Shown here piece by piece: positions 27,694 to 35,605 of a stretch of DNA of 64,000 bases. The notes beneath the pieces are model-generated. The model was not told where the DNA came from and ran no database searches. It worked only from the letters and a program-made list of their open reading frames with translations. The position numbers and the translations under genes were made by a program. Source of the stretch: JAIPFM01 sp964494325 (lineage in GTDB: Bacteria; Planctomycetota; Phycisphaerae; Sedimentisphaerales; Anaerobacaceae). Each line of letters opens with the position of its first letter. Positions within the stretch are counted from its first letter, which is position 1. The stretch is taken from the NCBI GenBank assembly GCA_964494325.1, contig CAZBTJ010000008.1, positions 1-64,000 on the forward strand. Direction: 5' to 3'.

Positions 27694-29163
27694 TCATAAA
27701 TCATGGCCACAATAGGATAGATTAAAGCTCTTGTTACACAGTGGAAAATCAGAGATTTGCTGATGACGCAGCGACAGAGCCAAACCAGACCAATTATGGA
27801 ACGATGGGTCCACCACTTTATAGGCAGCCAGTTCGCCTTGCGCATCAGTCAAGGCCACGTGACAGATTTCGCCTCGCCAACCCTCGACCAGGGAGACTGA
27901 CAACCGATCCCCGGCGCACGGTGTCATGGCTCGCATCACCGGCCCGGCAGGAAGAGAGGCCAACTGATCCTGAATGAACCGCATGGATCGCTTCGCCTCC
28001 AGCCATCGCACCATCGCCCTGGCATGCGCATCGCCTGCAGTACACACAGATACCGGCATCTGAGCCATGGCATACAAGCCGTATGGCAGGTCTCTTCGAA
28101 CATCTTGCTCCAGGCCACAGGCACGGGCTGCCACACCCACCAGACCAATCTCCACGGCCTGCTGTGGTGTCACAATTCCCACACCCTCCAGACGCGCCAG
28201 TACGGATGGGCTGTTAAACATCAACTCCACCGCTGACGTGACATCCTTCTCTACCCGGCCCAGACCCAGGTTGAGTCGCGATACACGTGTCTCATCCAGA
28301 TCAAACCCCACACCCCCTGGGCGCACAAGCCCGCGTCCGAATCGGTTGCCGCACAGTTCCGCTGTCAGGTTGAGTACATCACCCCGAATCCGTCCACAGT
28401 AACTTTGCGTGGGTAAAAATCCCACGTCACCGGCCAGGGCCCCCAGGTCGCCGATGTGGTTGGCCAGACGTTCCAGCTCTGCAGCCACTGCACGAATGGC
28501 CTGGGCGCGGGCCGACACGGGCGTGTGACTAATCGCCTCGACAAGACGGCTATAGGCCCCGGCGTGGCCAATGGTTGTGTCCCCGGCCAAGGTCTCCATC
28601 AGGTGGATACGTCCATTGATCGGCCCTGAGATTATGCGGCATTCCACACCACGATGTTGATAGCCCAGCGAGATCTCCAGGTGCGTCACGGTTTCACCGT
28701 GACATTGAAATCGAAAATGGCCCGGCTCGATCACGCCGGCATGCACCGGGCCGACTGCGACCTCATGGATCTCGGGTCCTGCCACCCGGAAAAAGTCCAT
28801 CACGCCCACGTGTCCCGAAGAAAACCGCACCGGCTTGAGCCAGGGATGCCCCTGGGGCAGGATGTCCCATTGCTCATAGATCTCCCGCTCAAACAGGTGG
28901 ACCTGGGGACACTCATTTGTCAGACTGGGATAGGTGGCCCCCACATCAGTCCAGACCAAGTCGAGTTTCCCGGCATGATCACGGGCCAGCACCACCAGGA
29001 GTCTGCGCGTGTCTGCCACAGGCACCACACATAGGCAAACCACCCTGGCACCGGCTGCCACGGCCCCGATCAAGGACCGACGAAACACGGCATACGACAC
29101 CCGTGGAATATAAGTAACATCCACGACCAGGCCATTGGTCAGGGTACAAAAAGTCGTACTCAT
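27694..29163 (-). CDS. Hydrogenase-like large subunit (HyfG/NuoCD-like) without NiFe ligands
   Basis: 489 residues from the ATG that overlaps the previous stop (TGATG). Residues 1-125 resemble NuoC (30 kDa) and the rest NuoD/HycE. AVGPVHAGVIEPGHFRF and GYQHRGVE are the conserved group 4 motifs. Where true hydrogenases have R-x-C-G-x-C-x-x-x-H, this protein reads ETLAGDTTIGHAG with no Cys. At the C-terminus, instead of DPCxxC, it ends DFPLCNKSFNLSYCGHDL. It therefore cannot bind a NiFe site in the normal way. This matches the energy-converting-hydrogenase-related (Ehr) group described between complex I and group 4 hydrogenases. The substrate is unknown. Confidence 0.88.
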   Translation of the reverse strand: MSTTFCTLTNGLVVDVTYIPRVSYAVFRRSLIGAVAAGARVVCLCVVPVADTRRLLVVLARDHAGKLDLVWTDVGATYPSLTNECPQVHLFEREIYEQWDILPQGHPWLKPVRFSSGHVGVMDFFRVAGPEIHEVAVGPVHAGVIEPGHFRFQCHGETVTHLEISLGYQHRGVECRIISGPINGRIHLMETLAGDTTIGHAGAYSRLVEAISHTPVSARAQAIRAVAAELERLANHIGDLGALAGDVGFLPTQSYCGRIRGDVLNLTAELCGNRFGRGLVRPGGVGFDLDETRVSRLNLGLGRVEKDVTSAVELMFNSPSVLARLEGVGIVTPQQAVEIGLVGVAARACGLEQDVRRDLPYGLYAMAQMPVSVCTAGDAHARAMVRWLEAKRSMRFIQDQLASLPAGPVMRAMTPCAGDRLSVSLVEGWRGEICHVALTDAQGELAAYKVVDPSFHNWSGLALSLRHQQISDFPLCNKSFNLSYCGHDL

Positions 29164-30635
29164 CACAGCATCCCCCCACAGGTCGCGGCGGCGTGCAGAA
29201 CCCGGTCCAGCCCCGCAGGGACCATCAGGCCCAACCCCAAGACCACGGCCACCAGGGCCAATAGAGGCCACACCGAATCAGGAGGCTCTGTCTGCATGAT
29301 CGTCTCAGACGGCGCCGGGCCAAAGACCATGGCCAGGACGGCACGCATCATCACCACAAACACCATCCCCAGACCCAGCAGATACAGTCCTGCCGAAATC
29401 CAGTGACCGGTCTGAACCGCGCCCTTTAGAATCGTGAGTTCGCTTAGGAACAGGCCAAAGGGAGGTGACCCAGTAATAGCCAGGATGCCGATGAGCCAAA
29501 ACACGGCCGTGACAGGCAACCGCTTGATCAGTGCGCTGGTGCCCTGAATCTCCTTGGTCTGATACGCCGCCAGGATATTGCCCGCACACAGGAACAGCAG
29601 GGCCTTGGTCACCGAGTGATTGACCGTGTGCAACATAGCCCCATAACCGGCCACTCCGCCCAGGCCCACACCCAGGGCGAGGATCCCCATGTGCTCCACA
29701 CTGGAATAGGCCAGCATGCGTTTGTAATCAGTCTGCACGATCATCAGGGCTGCGGCCACACCAATGGAGAGCAAACCAAAGCCCACCAACAGATCACCAC
29801 TGAACCGACCCAGATGGGCCGCCACCATGACCGAGTGACTTCGCAGGATGCCCATGAATGCACAGTTCAACAGGGCCCCGGACAACAGAGCCGAGACCGC
29901 AGAGGGGGCCTCACTGTGGGCGTCGGGGAGCCAGGTATGCATGGGGACCAGTCCCATCTTGGTGCCGTATCCCACCAGGCACAGGAGAAATCCGGCCTTG
30001 AGCCAGGTGGTATTGAGGGCCGGCGCATGTGACAGGAGTGTTGACAGAGTCAAGTGTACCGTCTGCTCGGAGTGCGACGCAGCCACGGCAAAGAAAAAGT
30101 TACCCAACAGGGCCAGGGCAATACCGACCGAACAGATCAACAGGTATTTCCAGGTCGCTTCCAGACTGCGATGATGCCGGTGAAATCCAATCAAGGGCGC
30201 ACTGGCCAGGGTCGTAGCCTCCACAGCCATCCACAACAGACCCAGGTGACGGCTCACCAGGACGAGTGTCATGGAGGCGAGAAACAACAACAGACACCCC
30301 ACGAACCGGGCTTCAGGCGCATTGGAAAATAATACGCCCTCTTCGAAATCGCGTTCGACTCGGTGTACAGCTTCACGCCTGAGATAGCCCACACTATACA
30401 CAGCCACCACCAGGAACAGGCCCGATGTCACGCTCAGAAACAATAGCGACAGCGCGTCGATGCCAAGCCAGGCATGGGCCTCTGGCGTAAGGGGCTGGGT
30501 CCAGACCCAACCGACCAGACCGGCATGCACGCTGGCCGTGACCACAAGCAGGATCGATCTCGCGACAAAGCCGCGTATGACCCAGCTCAGCAGTCCCGCC
30601 ATGACGGGCATCAATATCATCATCCAGATGAGCAT
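29163..30635 (-). CDS. Antiporter-like membrane subunit (HyfF/NuoN-Mrp-like)
   Basis: 490 residues, about 14 transmembrane helices. The signature GYGTKMGLVPMHTWLPDAHSEAPSAVSALLSG is the proton-translocating Mrp/complex I module, with the helix-breaking Pro and the conserved Lys. HTVNHSVTKALLFLCAGNIL carries the second His/Lys motif. It probably pumps protons or sodium in the membrane arm. Its stop overlaps the large-subunit start by one base. Confidence 0.9.
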   Translation of the reverse strand: MLIWMMILMPVMAGLLSWVIRGFVARSILLVVTASVHAGLVGWVWTQPLTPEAHAWLGIDALSLLFLSVTSGLFLVVAVYSVGYLRREAVHRVERDFEEGVLFSNAPEARFVGCLLLFLASMTLVLVSRHLGLLWMAVEATTLASAPLIGFHRHHRSLEATWKYLLICSVGIALALLGNFFFAVAASHSEQTVHLTLSTLLSHAPALNTTWLKAGFLLCLVGYGTKMGLVPMHTWLPDAHSEAPSAVSALLSGALLNCAFMGILRSHSVMVAAHLGRFSGDLLVGFGLLSIGVAAALMIVQTDYKRMLAYSSVEHMGILALGVGLGGVAGYGAMLHTVNHSVTKALLFLCAGNILAAYQTKEIQGTSALIKRLPVTAVFWLIGILAITGSPPFGLFLSELTILKGAVQTGHWISAGLYLLGLGMVFVVMMRAVLAMVFGPAPSETIMQTEPPDSVWPLLALVAVVLGLGLMVPAGLDRVLHAAATCGGML

Positions 30636-30636
30636 G

Positions 30637-31284
30637 TCAATCCCTCAAAACGGACAATTGGTCCGTATCAATATGGTCAAATTCCCGGTTGATGTGGTTG
30701 ATCGTAATACCCATCACAAACACGCCCACCAACACATCCAGCAACACGCCCATCTCCACGAGTAGGGGTTCCTGCAACGCAAAGGCGATGCCAAAGGCCC
30801 AGATCCCATTCTCCATGACCAGATACCCGAGCACCTGAGTGATCGCCTTTTTGCGTGATACAATTAGAAACAGACCCGTCACGATCGTGAACAAACCAGT
30901 GGCAATGAGCAGGGTCTGGCACGGCAACTCGGACAGGGCCAAGCGGTCTGCCATAGAGAAACACACAGCCAGCATGGCCAGCCCGATCAGGCCGGACAGG
31001 GAGAATCCCACAAAGGGCACCACTTCCCGGCTGGTATTGCATTGCCGCAAAGAACGAAAGAGTAACCACGGCAGCAATCCGGCCTTGATAGCCACGCTAG
31101 ACAAGACGATCAGGATCAACTCCACACCCAGGTCGCTGCCATGCTGCAAAAATGCAATCAATCCCAGGAGCACGGCCTGCTGAGCCACGGTCTGGATGCA
31201 GGTGCCCAATCGACTGGTGCACAGCAACCGCAGGTTTAACAGAATGACCAGTACAGCCGTAACATCCATCCAGGTCGCCATCAC
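30637..31284 (-). CDS. Membrane subunit HyfE-like (NuoK-related)
   Basis: 215 residues, mostly hydrophobic with about six or seven helices. The layout matches HyfE/hydrogenase-4 component E, whose core is related to NuoK/MrpC (conserved Glu in ILGYLVMENGIWAFGIA). The start taken here is a GTG directly after the HyfC-like stop; an ATG one codon downstream (31281) is equally possible. It is part of the membrane arm. Confidence 0.85.
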   Translation of the reverse strand: MMATWMDVTAVLVILLNLRLLCTSRLGTCIQTVAQQAVLLGLIAFLQHGSDLGVELILIVLSSVAIKAGLLPWLLFRSLRQCNTSREVVPFVGFSLSGLIGLAMLAVCFSMADRLALSELPCQTLLIATGLFTIVTGLFLIVSRKKAITQVLGYLVMENGIWAFGIAFALQEPLLVEMGVLLDVLVGVFVMGITINHINREFDHIDTDQLSVLRD

Positions 31285-32193
31285 TTACCTCATCACCAAG
31301 ATCAAAGAAACAAGACTCAACACCAGACCAATGGACAGGAGTTGCGGCACATGCAGCAGACGCAGTCTCGCCATGGTCGACTCCATAATCCCCACCACCA
31401 CGGCAATCACGCCGATACCCACCAACCCGATAAGCCCGTCCACCACGACCATCCCCGTGCGAATCGGAATCAGCACACCGACCAGCAAGGCACTGAAAAT
31501 CCACAACTTGATTGCCGCGCCATACTGAATCATGGCCAGGTCCGGCCCACTGTGATCCAGCACCATCACCTCGTGGATCATGGTTAACTCCAGGTGCGTG
31601 TTGGGATCATCCACCGGCATCCTGGCATTCTCCGCCAGAAGCACAATCATCATGACGGCCGAAACCAGGGGCAGGACCATAGGGGCTGTGCCCGCCATGG
31701 CCAGAGTGCCGTACATACCCTCCAAGGACAACTGCCCAGTCAATTTGCACAGAGCGGCCAGGGCCAGGATCAGGCTCGGCTCGGTCAGTGCAGAAAAGAA
31801 GACCTCCCTACTGGCACCCAACCCTTCAAAGGCAGAACCCGTATCCATGGCCGCCAAAACCGTCAGAAATCGACCCACTCCCAACAGATAGGCCATCAAT
31901 AATAAGTCCCCTGAAAAACTCACGCAGGCCCCAAATCCTGTCAAGGGAACAAACAACAGGGCCATAACCACCGCAGCCAAGGTTCCCATGGGACCGATTC
32001 GAAAGACCCAAGTCGTGGTTCGGCTATACACCGCCCCCTTGCGCAGCAGTTTGAACAGGTCATAATACAACTGACACAAAGGCTGGCCCCGACGACCGGC
32101 AAACCGGGCCTTGACCCGATTGATGATACCCAGCAACAAGGGCGACAAGGTCATGGCGAGGAAAACGTGACTCAGACCCGTGACATAGTACAT
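31285..32193 (-). CDS. Membrane anchor subunit HyfC-like (NuoH-related)
   Basis: 302 residues, eight or so transmembrane helices. GRRGQPLCQLYYDLFKLLRKG near the N-terminus and the acidic ARMPVDDPNTHLELTMIHE loop are the NuoH/HycD/HyfC signatures; the loop carries Asp/Glu residues that couple the peripheral arm to ion movement. It links the soluble subunits to the antiporter-like ones. The start lies 3 bases after the HyfB-like stop. Confidence 0.93.
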   Translation of the reverse strand: MYYVTGLSHVFLAMTLSPLLLGIINRVKARFAGRRGQPLCQLYYDLFKLLRKGAVYSRTTTWVFRIGPMGTLAAVVMALLFVPLTGFGACVSFSGDLLLMAYLLGVGRFLTVLAAMDTGSAFEGLGASREVFFSALTEPSLILALAALCKLTGQLSLEGMYGTLAMAGTAPMVLPLVSAVMMIVLLAENARMPVDDPNTHLELTMIHEVMVLDHSGPDLAMIQYGAAIKLWIFSALLVGVLIPIRTGMVVVDGLIGLVGIGVIAVVVGIMESTMARLRLLHVPQLLSIGLVLSLVSLILVMR

Positions 32194-32196
32194 CGT

Positions 32197-34185
32197 TTAC
32201 CTCATCTTCCAAATAAACAAGACTAGAATCGTAATTGCAATATAAAGGACATAGAGTTGGTTGCGCCCCTGTTGAATGCACCGAAGCATCCCTGCCAAAC
32301 GTGCGACCAGAGCAAATAAAGGTCGATAGCCCCGCTCAAGAAAACAGTCCTTAATGTCAGTGTGCAATGAAGCCTGAATCGGGAATAATCCTTCCGGGTC
32401 ACATCCATGCCGTTGCGGTCGAAAGAAGGCGTGAAACCATGCCACAACCGGCCATACAAACGATGAAGCCGTATATTGCATCCGTGCATTCGGGGCGGTG
32501 AAACCGCAGTCCCACGTGGGGGCCTGTCGAACCGTACGTTGTGACAGCAGACGCTGACGTATCCCAGCCAGCAGCCCGACCAAGCCTAAAAGCCCCACAG
32601 CAGCCAGGCTGATCCACGCCAAAGATCTAACCGGCAAGGCCGTGCCATCCAAAGCGACAGGATCAATCTGACCGGCCAACAAGGTCGCCATCACAGGCTT
32701 GATACCCTGCACCACAAACGGGCCAAGAAGCCCAACGGCAATGCACACCGCTGCCAACATCGCCAGAGGCCAGGTCATGGATCGCGGCGACTCATGCACA
32801 GAAGAAGCGGTCACTCTGGGCTCGCCCAGGAAAATCACGGAAAAGGCCTTGGCAAAACAGGCCGCTGCCAACCCTCCAATCAGGGCCAGCCCCCCTGCAA
32901 TCAGAACCCCCGCCCAGGCAGTATGGATACCGGAGGACGTCACCAGAGCAGAGAGTGCCCCCATATAAATCAGAAACTCACTGACAAATCCGTTCAATGG
33001 AGGAAGACCGGCAATGGCTGCCGAGCCCACTAGAAAGGTGGTACCTGTCACAGGCATGCGTTTGAGCAGGCCGCCAAGTCGATCAATTTCCAAGGTCCCG
33101 GTGGCATGTTGTATGCTACCGGCCCCAAGAAACAATAAACTCTTGAAGATCGCATGATTGAATACATGCAAAAGCCCGCCGGCAAACCCCAGAATCGCCC
33201 AGGACAGATGGCCCGTACCAATCCCCAATACTCCCAGCCCCAGTCCCAGCGTAATGATACCGATATTTTCCACGCTATGATATGCCAACAGGCGCTTGAG
33301 ATCGTGCTGCACCATGGCCAGCAAGACCCCCAGGATACCCGAGATCACACCCACTGCAATCAAAGTCCAGCCCCACCAAACCGCAGGGGCGCCTAGCAAA
33401 GTCAAGACGCGCAGCAGACCGTAGATCCCGGTCTTGATCATGACCCCACTCATCACAGCAGAGACGTGGGACGGTGCCGCCGGGTGAGCCAGAGGGAGCC
33501 ACACATGCATGGGCATCAAACCCGCCTTTGTGCCGAACCCCACCAAGGCCAGGACAAACGCCCACCCCGCGATGGTCGGCGTGGCCGCAGCCATGGACTC
33601 AAAATCCAAAGAACCCTGTGTACCGGACAACAACACAAACATGGCCAACAGGCAGGCTGTACCCAGGTGCGTTGCCACCAGATAAGTCCAGCCGGCCTCC
33701 ACCACCTCCTGGCGTTCATGCTCGTAAATAACCAGAAAAAAGGAGGTCAGGGACATGCATTCCCAGGCCACCAGAAACAGCACCGCATTACTCGCGGTCA
33801 CCACCAGCCACATACTGACCAACAGCCCGTTGAACCAGAACCAACTCAGACCCAGATTTTTTCGTTTCGCATCATGCTTGAGGTAACCATAGCCATAGAC
33901 CGATGCCACCAATGACACCACAGCAATCACCGCCACAAAAAAACCGGATAACGGATCCATGGCCAGTTGAAAAGCCCCCATGGGCACGGGCCAGGCCCAG
34001 CTCAAAGACCACGCTGAATGGATCATCCCATCCAGCCCTGAAACCAAAGCCATCCCACTTGCCAATACCGCAGTAGCCGCGCCCAACCCATGCGCCACGC
34101 CACGTCGCCCCAGACAAAGACACAAAAAACCACCAACCCCACACACCGCCAGGGCCACCAAAAACACCGGATATCCCAAACTCAT
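32197..34185 (-). CDS. Large antiporter-like membrane subunit (HyfB/NuoL-like)
   Basis: 662 residues from the ATG that overlaps the regulator stop (ATGA); an upstream ATG at 34221 is less likely. About 16 transmembrane helices. GFGTKAGLMPMHVWLPLAHPAAPSHVSAVMSG is the Mrp/complex I ion-pump signature, followed by HDLKRLLAYHSVENIG and HVFNHAIFKSLLFLGAGSI. C-terminal segments include the long lateral-helix-like region of HyfB (TWDCGFTAPNARMQYTASSF). Together with the HyfF-like gene it gives the complex two antiporter modules. Confidence 0.92.
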   Translation of the reverse strand: MSLGYPVFLVALAVCGVGGFLCLCLGRRGVAHGLGAATAVLASGMALVSGLDGMIHSAWSLSWAWPVPMGAFQLAMDPLSGFFVAVIAVVSLVASVYGYGYLKHDAKRKNLGLSWFWFNGLLVSMWLVVTASNAVLFLVAWECMSLTSFFLVIYEHERQEVVEAGWTYLVATHLGTACLLAMFVLLSGTQGSLDFESMAAATPTIAGWAFVLALVGFGTKAGLMPMHVWLPLAHPAAPSHVSAVMSGVMIKTGIYGLLRVLTLLGAPAVWWGWTLIAVGVISGILGVLLAMVQHDLKRLLAYHSVENIGIITLGLGLGVLGIGTGHLSWAILGFAGGLLHVFNHAIFKSLLFLGAGSIQHATGTLEIDRLGGLLKRMPVTGTTFLVGSAAIAGLPPLNGFVSEFLIYMGALSALVTSSGIHTAWAGVLIAGGLALIGGLAAACFAKAFSVIFLGEPRVTASSVHESPRSMTWPLAMLAAVCIAVGLLGPFVVQGIKPVMATLLAGQIDPVALDGTALPVRSLAWISLAAVGLLGLVGLLAGIRQRLLSQRTVRQAPTWDCGFTAPNARMQYTASSFVWPVVAWFHAFFRPQRHGCDPEGLFPIQASLHTDIKDCFLERGYRPLFALVARLAGMLRCIQQGRNQLYVLYIAITILVLFIWKMR

Positions 34186-34871
34186 TTTGACGTACTGAGC
34201 GAGAGGCGTTCTTCCAGGCACTTGGCTTGGTCGAGGATTGCCTCACGCATCCCTTTCTCCAAAATGGCCTTGGAAAACTCCGGGTCCTGCAAACCAAAAG
34301 CAAGCCTGGACAACAGGCTCAGGTGGGCCTTGACTGTGGGACTGACGATTGTGAATAGAATGTCCACAGGCTTGCCATCCAGGGCTCCGTATTCGACTGG
34401 CTCGTCTAGAAAACAGAGGGTCACTGCAGGCTTGGCAATATGTAAAACAATGGGATTTCGTGCGTGGGGAATGGCAATGCCTCCACCAATGGCTGTGGAT
34501 CCCAAGGTTTCGCGAGCCAGCAAGACCTCATGCAGAAACTTCCGATCCACTTCATCAGGCAACGGCATAACTGCCACAACCCGGGCCAACACGGAAGCCT
34601 TGTCCTTGCCCCCCACACGGTAAAAAATGCCGCCCGATCCCAGTGCTTCGGACAGAGTCGGTACAGGCAACTCCTCATCATCCGATTCCACCAGGATCTG
34701 GGGCGACACCGCAATACGATGACTCGTAGCCCAATCCAAAAGTTCTGACCGATTGAACCGATGCTGCCCACTCATCTTATAGACGGGCAGCTTGTCCTGA
34801 GCCACCCACCGATACACGGTCTTCTCAGATACACCAAATAAGTGAGCGACATCGCGAACACCCAGTCTCAT
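34182..34871 (-). CDS. HTH regulator fused to PTS EIIA domain
   Basis: 229 residues from the ATG with AAGGTG upstream; an ATG at 34937 is in frame but its extra 22 residues do not fit. Residues 1-50 are an excisionase/MerR-like winged helix (VRDVAHLFGVSEKTVYRWV, then FNRSELLDWA). Residues about 75-225 form a PtsN-like EIIA domain; the phosphorylatable His is in GGGIAIPHARNP. It may sense PTS-Ntr phosphorylation and control the Ehr operon, whose first subunit gene is translationally coupled to it. The target DNA and phosphodonor are not known. Confidence 0.88.
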   Translation of the reverse strand: MRLGVRDVAHLFGVSEKTVYRWVAQDKLPVYKMSGQHRFNRSELLDWATSHRIAVSPQILVESDDEELPVPTLSEALGSGGIFYRVGGKDKASVLARVVAVMPLPDEVDRKFLHEVLLARETLGSTAIGGGIAIPHARNPIVLHIAKPAVTLCFLDEPVEYGALDGKPVDILFTIVSPTVKAHLSLLSRLAFGLQDPEFSKAILEKGMREAILDQAKCLEERLSLSTSK

Positions 34872-35016
34872 ACAATCACCTTGGCCATAACTCCTCTTAC
34901 TTAGACATTCTTGGACATTCGTAGACATTATGCCCAAACACTGCCCATAAAGTCAAGCGCCTGAGCACCAAAAAAGTAAAATTAAAGAGTTTTCCTACAG
35001 CCTGACCGCAAATACA

Positions 35017-35029
35017 GCTAAAATACCCC
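35017..35029 (+). promoter_or_regulatory. Candidate -10 region of rnpB
   Basis: The 13 bases GCTAAAATACCCC contain a TAAAAT -10-like hexamer 56 bases upstream of rnpB. The same 13 bases occur upstream of rpmA (54788-54800). No clear -35 is seen here. Confidence 0.35.
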
Positions 35030-35043
35030 CCAGAAGTTAAACG

Positions 35044-35493
35044 AATCTAAAATCCAGAATCTAAAATCTAAAATGAAAAGAGTGGGTTGGGCGATCGCTG
35101 GTCACCATGGTGGCTGGAGGAAAGTCCGGGCAGGACAGGGCACGGTGGTGGCTAACGGCCACCGGGGGCAACCTCAGGGATAGTGCCACAGAAAATATAC
35201 CGCCAATGGCCTTCGGGCACAGGTAAGGTTGAAATGGTGCGGTAAGAGCGCACCGCAATCCTGGCAACAGGATTGGCAGGGTAAACCCCACCGCCTGCAA
35301 TACCAAGCAGCTGGCCGAATCTTCGGATTCATGACTCGGCCCGGGTCACAACAGCGGGTAGGTAGCTTCCCTTCGGGGAGAGCCGACTGGCAACAGTCGG
35401 TCCAGATAAATGATCGCCATCCCTTTGGGATACAGGACCCGGCTTACAGACCCACTCTTTTCATTTTTGATTTTTGATGGCGGATTTTTGATT
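35044..35493. repeat. 44-base inverted repeats flanking rnpB
   Basis: The left arm (35044-35087) and right arm (35450-35493) are complementary at 38 of 44 positions. The inner 18 or so bases pair without a mismatch and include the RNase P RNA P1 helix. The outer part is made of aatctaaaat-like words, similar to palindromic fillers elsewhere. Confidence 0.75.
35080..35457 (+). ncRNA. rnpB: RNase P RNA (type A)
   Basis: About 378 bases. GAGGAAAGTCCGGGC near the start, the ACAGAAAATATACCGCC segment, GGTGCGGTAAGAGCGCACCGC and GGGTAAACCCC are the universally conserved core of bacterial RNase P RNA. The 3' end GGCTTACAGACCCACTC pairs with GAGTGGGT at the 5' end to form P1. The RNA is the catalytic part of the enzyme that trims tRNA 5' ends. 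Ends are set by P1 pairing and may differ by a few bases. Confidence 0.96.
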
Positions 35494-35605
35494 TGGGCTC
35501 TCGCCATTCAAAACAGCCATCTTTTTCTCCTTGATTCTCATTTGCCCTTGTAGTCCATGCAGTCTATACTATTGGCTTTGATAAGGAATTCACTGGTTTC
35601 TGACA

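Noticed and set aside
26909..34185. True formate hydrogenlyase or hydrogenase-4
   Set aside because: The large subunit lacks the Cys pairs for NiFe, and no formate dehydrogenase or hydrogenase maturation genes are present in the window.
26238..34185. DAB-type CO2 uptake system
   Set aside because: No DabA (DUF2309) gene is present; only antiporter-like subunits and a separate carbonic anhydrase.
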